A stretch of 64,000 nt of DNA, taken from the IMG/VR virus record IMGVR_UViG_3300045974_000102, positions 51,883 to 115,882 of that record. One strand, given 5' to 3'. The translations under genes were made by a program, and so were the position numbers. Source of the DNA: a virus. The notes under the pieces are model-generated. The model ran no database searches and was not told the DNA's origin. It worked only from the letters and a program-made list of their open reading frames with translations. Below are positions 60,487 to 64,000 of this stretch, piece by piece; position 1 is the first letter of the stretch; the number at the start of each line of letters is the position of its first letter.

Positions 60487-61137
60487 ATGGAACGTATATT
60501 TAGACGTATCATCATGCTCCTCATTGCTGCATGGTGGTGGAGTTTCAGACGTAAAGTCAAAAAGTGGGCGAAATCCAACCGAATTCCTAAAGGAGAAAAT
60601 GGAATTATGAAAACAACACTGAAGATTAAAGGCGTCAATGTAGGCCTGCAATTCTGTGAAGGATTTGGGCCAGTGGCTGCTCGTATGTCATTTGACGAGC
60701 TCAAAGAAATTGCTCCGGCTAAAGATGCTCGCACAACTGTTACCGAGTTCAACTACGGTATCGACGAGTATGAACACGAGCTCGAGATGAGCGAACAGGA
60801 AACCACTGAAACCTATGGTTTCATCCGCGGAAACGACACTGAAATCCGTAAAGGTCTTAAATGGGCCTTCGAAGGCATTGGCAACTTTGTTGCTCCTGAG
60901 CTGAAGAAATGGAGTGACCTCGGCCTCAACCTCGCCACTGCTGCCAACTCTCCGGTTGACGACAAAATCGAAAATGCTGTCAGAGATGCTAAGCGTGTTT
61001 GGGAACGCGAAGCAGAAGACAAAGCATCCGATCTCCGTCGTGCTGAATTCGAACGTAAACAAGAAATCCGTCAAGCTGTTGATACCGCTGTTCTCGAAGC
61101 TCGCATGAAATGGGAAGCTTCCAGTGGTCATCAATAG
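60487..61137 (+). CDS. Membrane-anchored/soluble dual-start protein
   Basis: 216 residues from ATG 60487 behind GAAGGAGG: residues 1-40 include a short membrane segment (IIMLLIAAWWWSF) and a basic stretch (RRKVKKWAKS). An internal in-frame ATG at 60607 has its own SD (TAAAGGAG) and gives a 176-residue soluble form starting MKTTLKIKGVNVG. Codon use turns GC-rich at 60607. The soluble part has a mixed fold then a charged coiled coil (EAEDKASDLRRAEFERKQE). No family recognised. Two isoforms, or a fusion of a membrane peptide with an existing gene. Confidence 0.55.
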   Translation: MERIFRRIIMLLIAAWWWSFRRKVKKWAKSNRIPKGENGIMKTTLKIKGVNVGLQFCEGFGPVAARMSFDELKEIAPAKDARTTVTEFNYGIDEYEHELEMSEQETTETYGFIRGNDTEIRKGLKWAFEGIGNFVAPELKKWSDLGLNLATAANSPVDDKIENAVRDAKRVWEREAEDKASDLRRAEFERKQEIRQAVDTAVLEARMKWEASSGHQ

Positions 61138-61360
61138 CTAACATCTATTCCCTTGTGACACTTGAAGGGTAGCCATTGCGCAATGGCGAAGTATTAACTT
61201 CCTAAGGGCCACCGGTACTTACCGCCCCGCACTTGCCTCTAGCAGGCAGGGATAGTTGATGCACAAGCAGAAGGTTAGGGCAGCCCGGTAGGCCATCGGT
61301 GACTCCGAATTAAAGCCCTTTATCCTTAACTTCCACTCATTAACCCTAAAGGAGTAACAC
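61138..61360 (+). ncRNA. Candidate structured intergenic RNA with 16-bp palindrome
   Basis: 223 bases with no frame worth calling. It holds CTATTCCCTT/AAGGGTAG (about 61145-61172), a perfect 16-base palindrome GCCATTGCGCAATGGC (61172-61187), a TTGCCT/AGGCAG stem (about 61234-61250), and a long-range GTTA-GGGC/GCCC..TAAC pairing around CCCGGTAGGCCATCGGTG. The GC content is higher than that of the AT-rich genes after it. Could be a regulatory RNA, a packaging or replication site, or a protein-binding palindrome. Confidence 0.45.
61172..61187. promoter_or_regulatory. Perfect 16-bp palindrome
   Basis: GCCATTGCGCAATGGC is fully self-complementary with no spacer, as expected for a dimeric DNA-binding protein operator. 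As RNA it would fold with a small loop. Confidence 0.5.
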
Positions 61361-61456
61361 GTGAAAATAATCTTTGGCTTAATAGTAATCTATTTTATTT
61401 TACTTGTTACAAACGTTATAACTGCTTCACTTTCAAAAAAACCCAACTTTGTATAA
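61361..61456 (+). CDS. Membrane micropeptide (31 aa)
   Basis: GTG start at 61361, SD AAAGGAG. Product KIIFGLIVIYFILLVTNVIT then SLSKKPNFV: a single membrane helix with a short basic tail. One of the series of one-span peptides. Confidence 0.55.
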   Translation: MKIIFGLIVIYFILLVTNVITASLSKKPNFV

Positions 61457-61493
61457 AACGCTTTAGCGTTTACATAAGATTAGGAGGTGCTAT

Positions 61494-61601
61494 ATGATAC
61501 CTTTACGAACAATAGTATTGTTCATCTGCATGATTGTTCATGCTTTACTAAAACCTCAAATTGATAAATGGAACAAAATATGTGAAAGGAGTAGAAAATG
61601 A
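61494..61601 (+). CDS. Membrane micropeptide (35 aa)
   Basis: ATG 61494 after AGGAGGTGCTAT. PLRTIVLFICMIVHALL is the span; the tail (KPQIDKWNKICERSRK) is basic. ATGA overlap with the next gene shows translational coupling. Confidence 0.6.
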   Translation: MIPLRTIVLFICMIVHALLKPQIDKWNKICERSRK

Positions 61602-61792
61602 TATCTTGGGTAATAGCAGCTGTATTATGTTTACAACTGTTTCTCTGGTCTGCATGGACAATACTTATATTGTTCCATTGGGACGAGAAAATCTCAGGTA
61701 ACAAAGAAAAAGAATTAAAAGCTAGTTATATCAATAAATGCTTTATCTTTACATTCGTCGTTTGTTTCTGCGCTTGGCTAGCTATCATATGA
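61598..61792 (+). CDS. Two-span membrane protein
   Basis: 64 residues: SWVIAAVLCLQLFLWSAWTI and FIFTFVVCFCAWLAII with a charged loop (WDEKISGNKEKELKAS). SD AAAGGAG. Its stop overlaps the ATG at 61789. Confidence 0.6.
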   Translation: MISWVIAAVLCLQLFLWSAWTILILFHWDEKISGNKEKELKASYINKCFIFTFVVCFCAWLAII

Positions 61793-61803
61793 AAGGACTT
61801 ATC

Positions 61804-61962
61804 GTGCAAATAATTCTCTGGATTATACTAACATACTTTATCGTTACTTGTCTTGCTGCAGCAGTAAGCTGGTGGAAAACATTAACCATTATCAAAAATC
61901 ATAACGAGTGGGTAAAAACTCAATATGATGATAGTCCTTACACTGTAGTAATCAATATCTAA
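61804..61962 (+). CDS. One-span membrane protein (52 aa)
   Basis: GTG 61804 chosen for SD AAAGGAC; in-frame ATG 61789 overlaps the previous stop and would add five residues. IILWIILTYFIVTCLAAAVS is the membrane helix, the rest is polar (KTLTIIKNHNEWVKTQYDD). Confidence 0.55.
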   Translation: MQIILWIILTYFIVTCLAAAVSWWKTLTIIKNHNEWVKTQYDDSPYTVVINI

Positions 61963-61976
61963 AGGAGGTGCTATCA

Positions 61977-62240
61977 ATGAAGAAAACAATTAATACTAAA
62001 CCCGCTTGGTGGGAGAAGTTCATTAACTTTATCTCTGCTATTTGGCAGTGGATTACAACAAGATTCAAGTCTATGAGACAAGATGTTCGTGAGTTTTATG
62101 AGGACTTACGCTGCGTGTTCAAAAAGCATGGTTGGATTAGCAACACAACCATGATAGCTGGTGCTCTATTCTTCGCTCACTTACTATTTGACTTCATACT
62201 GTTAGGCTTTGCTGCTGTAGGCGTAGCCTCATTGATTTAA
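61977..62240 (+). CDS. Membrane protein with amphipathic N-terminal half
   Basis: 87 residues from ATG 61977 (SD AAAGGAGG then GTGCTATC spacer). Trp-rich amphipathic start (WWEKFINFISAIWQWITTR), charged middle, then a membrane segment GALFFAHLLFDFILLGFAAV. No family recognised. Confidence 0.6.
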   Translation: MKKTINTKPAWWEKFINFISAIWQWITTRFKSMRQDVREFYEDLRCVFKKHGWISNTTMIAGALFFAHLLFDFILLGFAAVGVASLI

Positions 62241-62250
62241 AGGAGATGTT

Positions 62251-62445
62251 ATGGATCGTCCACACTACAAGCCTTTCATTAGGAATAGCCTCTGGAATCA
62301 AGAGCAGCATAACAAATTCGCTATGGCTGCACTCACTGGTATTCTTGCTCGTCCTATAACAAATCCTTTTACAAGTATGAATGAAGTAGTAAAACTAGCA
62401 GCAAACTACGCCGATCTTATGATGATCGAAATGGACAAAGAATAA
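62251..62445 (+). CDS. Small soluble protein
   Basis: 64 residues, SD AAAGGAG. Helical (NKFAMAALTGILARPITNP, EVVKLAANYADLMMIEMDKE). One of few soluble products in this cluster. No family recognised. Confidence 0.5.
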   Translation: MDRPHYKPFIRNSLWNQEQHNKFAMAALTGILARPITNPFTSMNEVVKLAANYADLMMIEMDKE

Positions 62446-62468
62446 CTCTAACAAGAAAGGAGAATGGC

Positions 62469-62774
62469 ATGCATCCTACTCTCAGAGAGGAGTTCTGGAT
62501 GATTCCTATGCCAGAGGCAAACCTTATGGTCATTCCATTAGTTGGCGGACTGTTCCTGTTTATCTGTGCTTGCTGGTGGATAGCGAATCGCTTTAAAGGC
62601 AAGCCGTATATCTATAGTCGAACTACTGATGCTCAACTCGACGAAAAGATGGAACAACTTCATAAGTCACGCAGAGAGCTTCAAGAGCTTTATCAACAGT
62701 CTGGTAATTGGACTCAATTGTCCTACAGACTTAAACATGGCGAGGATATCGCCAAATTGCTTAAATCCCTGTAA
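62469..62774 (+). CDS. Membrane-anchored coiled-coil protein
   Basis: 101 residues. NLMVIPLVGGLFLFICACWW is a membrane segment around residues 18-37; then YSRTTDAQLDEKMEQLHKSR is a charged helix. SD AAAGGAG. No family recognised. Confidence 0.55.
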   Translation: MHPTLREEFWMIPMPEANLMVIPLVGGLFLFICACWWIANRFKGKPYIYSRTTDAQLDEKMEQLHKSRRELQELYQQSGNWTQLSYRLKHGEDIAKLLKSL

Positions 62775-62788
62775 GGGAGGTGCTATCA

Positions 62789-62989
62789 GTGAAGATAATC
62801 CGCTTCATCTTTTGGTGCTTTGTCATGATGCTATTAGTAAGTATACCATTGTCTGTAGTGAGCTGGCTAGGTAGATCTTGGTATATTCTTGTCATAGGAA
62901 TTCCAGTAATGCTTGGACTTGTAGCATCTTACAAGATATTCGGATACCTATGGCGAATTGATAAACCAAATTTCAGAGGAGGTGCATGA
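62789..62989 (+). CDS. Two-span membrane protein
   Basis: 66 residues from GTG 62789; SD AGGGAGG followed by GTGCTATC, same leader as the gene at 61977. IIRFIFWCFVMMLLVSIPLS and YILVIGIPVMLGLVASYKIF are membrane segments. No family recognised. Confidence 0.55.
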   Translation: MKIIRFIFWCFVMMLLVSIPLSVVSWLGRSWYILVIGIPVMLGLVASYKIFGYLWRIDKPNFRGGA

Positions 62990-62990
62990 C

Positions 62991-63278
62991 ATGAACCAAT
63001 TGATGCCAGGTTTGGTTCTTGGTTGCATGATTTACGTAGGGTGGATGGGATTCTACTTCTTATATGTGCCTAAGCGCATTAAGAAAAGTATTGAGTCCTC
63101 AATGCCCTTACTGTTTATCATGGATGTCATGTTGACTGTCCTAGGGACTATTGGCATGTCAGCAGCGAGCGGGACTCTCACTGCGGCCTTTGGTGGGGCT
63201 ACTATAGCCTGCCTTGGCACCATTACCTCACTTGTCCTGAGAGGCAAGCGAAAGTTGTATAACCTTTGTTCAAACTAA
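62991..63278 (+). CDS. Three-span membrane protein
   Basis: 95 residues from ATG 62991 (SD AGGAGG). Segments PGLVLGCMIYVGWMGFYFLY, SSMPLLFIMDVMLTVLGTIG and LTAAFGGATIACLGTITSLV, basic ends. Holin-like in size and topology, but no lysis gene is visible nearby. Confidence 0.5.
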   Translation: MNQLMPGLVLGCMIYVGWMGFYFLYVPKRIKKSIESSMPLLFIMDVMLTVLGTIGMSAASGTLTAAFGGATIACLGTITSLVLRGKRKLYNLCSN

Positions 63279-63288
63279 GGAGTCGTCT

Positions 63289-63387
63289 ATGGATTTCTGG
63301 AATTCAAAAGAAGGACAATTTTCAGGACTTGAGATTACTATAATTCTGGTCTTTATTGCACTTATTGCTTATAAGATATTCAACTGA
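63289..63387 (+). CDS. Membrane micropeptide (32 aa)
   Basis: ATG 63289, SD AAGGAG. Polar start (DFWNSKEGQFSGLE) and a membrane helix ITIILVFIALIAYKIF. The SGLEI just before the hydrophobic run faintly recalls a pilin-type Glu, but the Gly|Phe cleavage context is absent. It sits immediately before the prepilin-like peptide gene. Confidence 0.55.
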   Translation: MDFWNSKEGQFSGLEITIILVFIALIAYKIFN

Positions 63388-63413
63388 ATACATCTCTCAG
63401 AGAGGAGATTAAC

Positions 63414-63500
63414 ATGAAAGGCTTTACACTCATTGAGCTTGTCGTTAACATTGCTACAACTGGCTTTGTTGCTGCATGTCTCTACATACTCTTCACTTAA
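63414..63500 (+). CDS. 28-residue type IV prepilin-like peptide
   Basis: ATG 63414, SD AGAGGAG. The product starts MKGFTLIELVVNIATTGFVAA and ends after seven more residues. M-K-G|F-T-L-I-E-L is the exact prepilin peptidase (PilD/GspO) site: Gly -1, Phe +1, Glu +5, basic residue before. NIATTGFVAA aligns with the IAIIGILAA of true pilins. Real pilins and pseudopilins continue for 80-150 residues with a globular head; here the frame stops (TAA 63498) at the end of the transmembrane helix. It would enter the membrane, be cut and methylated, and could occupy the pilus base, pilin pool or peptidase. Not a truncated gene remnant by appearance: own SD, own stop, tight neighbours. Confidence 0.8.
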   Translation: MKGFTLIELVVNIATTGFVAACLYILFT

Positions 63501-63511
63501 AGGAGCATATC

Positions 63512-63724
63512 ATGTTTATATTCGAAGGTTTCATAGTTCTCTTCGTCCTTGCCTTTGCATTTTGCTGGGCCATGGGTTGGTCAAGTTCATTGAGCGTTAT
63601 TGCTATCGGTACGCTCATGCTCATCCTCATCAGTGCTATCAGGGAGTTGGCACTCTACTTCATATCGAAAGGAGAAACAGAAAATGGCATGGAAACTGAG
63701 GAACCCGTTCGTGCGGGAGCCTGA
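63512..63724 (+). CDS. Two-span membrane protein (70 aa)
   Basis: From ATG 63512 (SD AAAGGAG). IVLFVLAFAFCWAMGW and SSSLSVIAIGTLMLILISAI are membrane segments; the C-terminal 20 residues are polar (ETENGMETEEPVRAG). Its 3' end overlaps the next gene by 41 bases in another frame. Confidence 0.55.
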   Translation: MFIFEGFIVLFVLAFAFCWAMGWSSSLSVIAIGTLMLILISAIRELALYFISKGETENGMETEEPVRAGA

Positions 63725-63971
63725 GACCGCTAAGGCACAGCCATCAGCGAAGTCTCTCGAAGCGCTTCAGGAAAAGGCAGAGAACAGTATCCGTCTGTTC
63801 ATCACCGCCTCTGCTGTAGCAATGGGTCATCTGAACAACTTCACGGAAGCCATGAAAGGCATCGAAAAAGCCAAGGCAAAACAGCCTTGGTTTGGACACC
63901 GTTGGATGCAGAACTATCGTGAACAGAAGTATGCTCGCAAACTCCGTAAATATACGGTAGTCGCATCCTGA
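63684..63971 (+). CDS. Small basic helical protein
   Basis: 95 residues from ATG 63684 (SD AAAGGAG, 12 bases upstream). Helical and basic: KSLEALQEKAENSIRLFITA, FTEAMKGIEKAKAKQPWFG, YREQKYARKLRKYTVVAS. GC-rich codon use again, like 47-50 kb. The last 29 bases of the window hold no further gene. Confidence 0.5.
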   Translation: MAWKLRNPFVREPETAKAQPSAKSLEALQEKAENSIRLFITASAVAMGHLNNFTEAMKGIEKAKAKQPWFGHRWMQNYREQKYARKLRKYTVVAS

Positions 63972-64000
63972 CATCTGGCAAGGCGGAGATGGGTCTCTTA

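Larger units (their letters stand above)
57226..62787 (+). repeat. Dispersed leader octamer GTGCTATC
   Basis: GTGCTATC occurs in intergenic or leader positions at 57226, 57265, 57433, 59853, 60463, 61968 and 62780 (plus strand), with a variant GTGCTATA at 61487. Three are extended to TGTCGTGCTATC; at 61968 and 62780 it directly follows the SD (GGAGGTGCTATCARTGAAG). This span marks the range of sites, not a continuous feature. Confidence 0.5.

Noticed and set aside
61138-61360. Group I intron remnant
   Set aside because: No P7/P3 core sequences and no interrupted flanking gene; the segment is also too short.

Overview
The window is part of a large, strictly lytic-looking, contractile-tailed (myovirus-type) bacteriophage genome, or a metagenome-assembled contig of one. 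Evidence for this: terminase large subunit, portal, protease/scaffold, HK97-type capsid, tail sheath, tail tube and fibre genes lie in canonical order on one strand; gene packing is tight with ATGA overlaps; there are dozens of tiny membrane ORFs; and I see no rRNA, tRNA, integrase or host metabolic genes. The host cannot be named. A prepilin-like peptide suggests a host with type IV pili or a related system. Shine-Dalgarno sequences (AGGAGG, AAAGGAG) precede nearly every gene, and the standard code works throughout.

Layout. Positions 1-46,751 are read leftwards (minus strand) and form the virion module. In transcription order it starts with a metacaspase-like protease, a small ribbon-helix-helix protein and a metallophosphoesterase. 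Next come three Gly/Ala-rich putative virion proteins, terminase, portal, a protease with an apparent nested scaffold, a decoration-like protein and the major capsid protein. Then follow an HNH nuclease, a long adhesin/fibre block (collagen-like repeats, a BspA/DUF285-type repeat protein, beta-rich fibres, and a fused glycosyltransferase-methyltransferase), neck genes, sheath, tube, two tail-chaperone-like genes, and a giant protein that runs off the left edge. Intrinsic terminators sit after the capsid and tube genes, the points where expression would need the sharpest control.

Positions 46,752-47,159 are the divergent intergenic region. From 47,160 to the right edge everything is read rightwards: about 40 mostly small genes of early/middle character. 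They include many single-membrane-span peptides, several zinc-ribbon proteins, structured intergenic RNA segments, and one large gene (53,097-56,162). That gene carries the RNP..GPG and DxDGD signature of the single-chain RNA polymerases (YonO/QDE-1/RdRP-like double-psi-barrel family), so the phage probably makes its own transcription machinery for a later gene class.

Most interesting points. (i) A 28-residue peptide at 63,414-63,500 reproduces the class III prepilin signal (G|FTLIEL, Glu at +5) and nothing else of a pilin. (ii) The putative single-subunit RNA polymerase shares an identical nine-residue motif with its upstream neighbour. (iii) The giant protein in the tape-measure position has an N-terminal DEDDh exonuclease and a C-terminal PD-(D/E)XK nuclease domain. 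(iv) A phage caspase homologue heads the virion operon. (v) Two structured non-coding segments lie at 57.1-57.5 kb and 61.1-61.4 kb, with repeated intercistronic elements. Functions named below are inferred from motifs readable in the sequence; no database search was possible.
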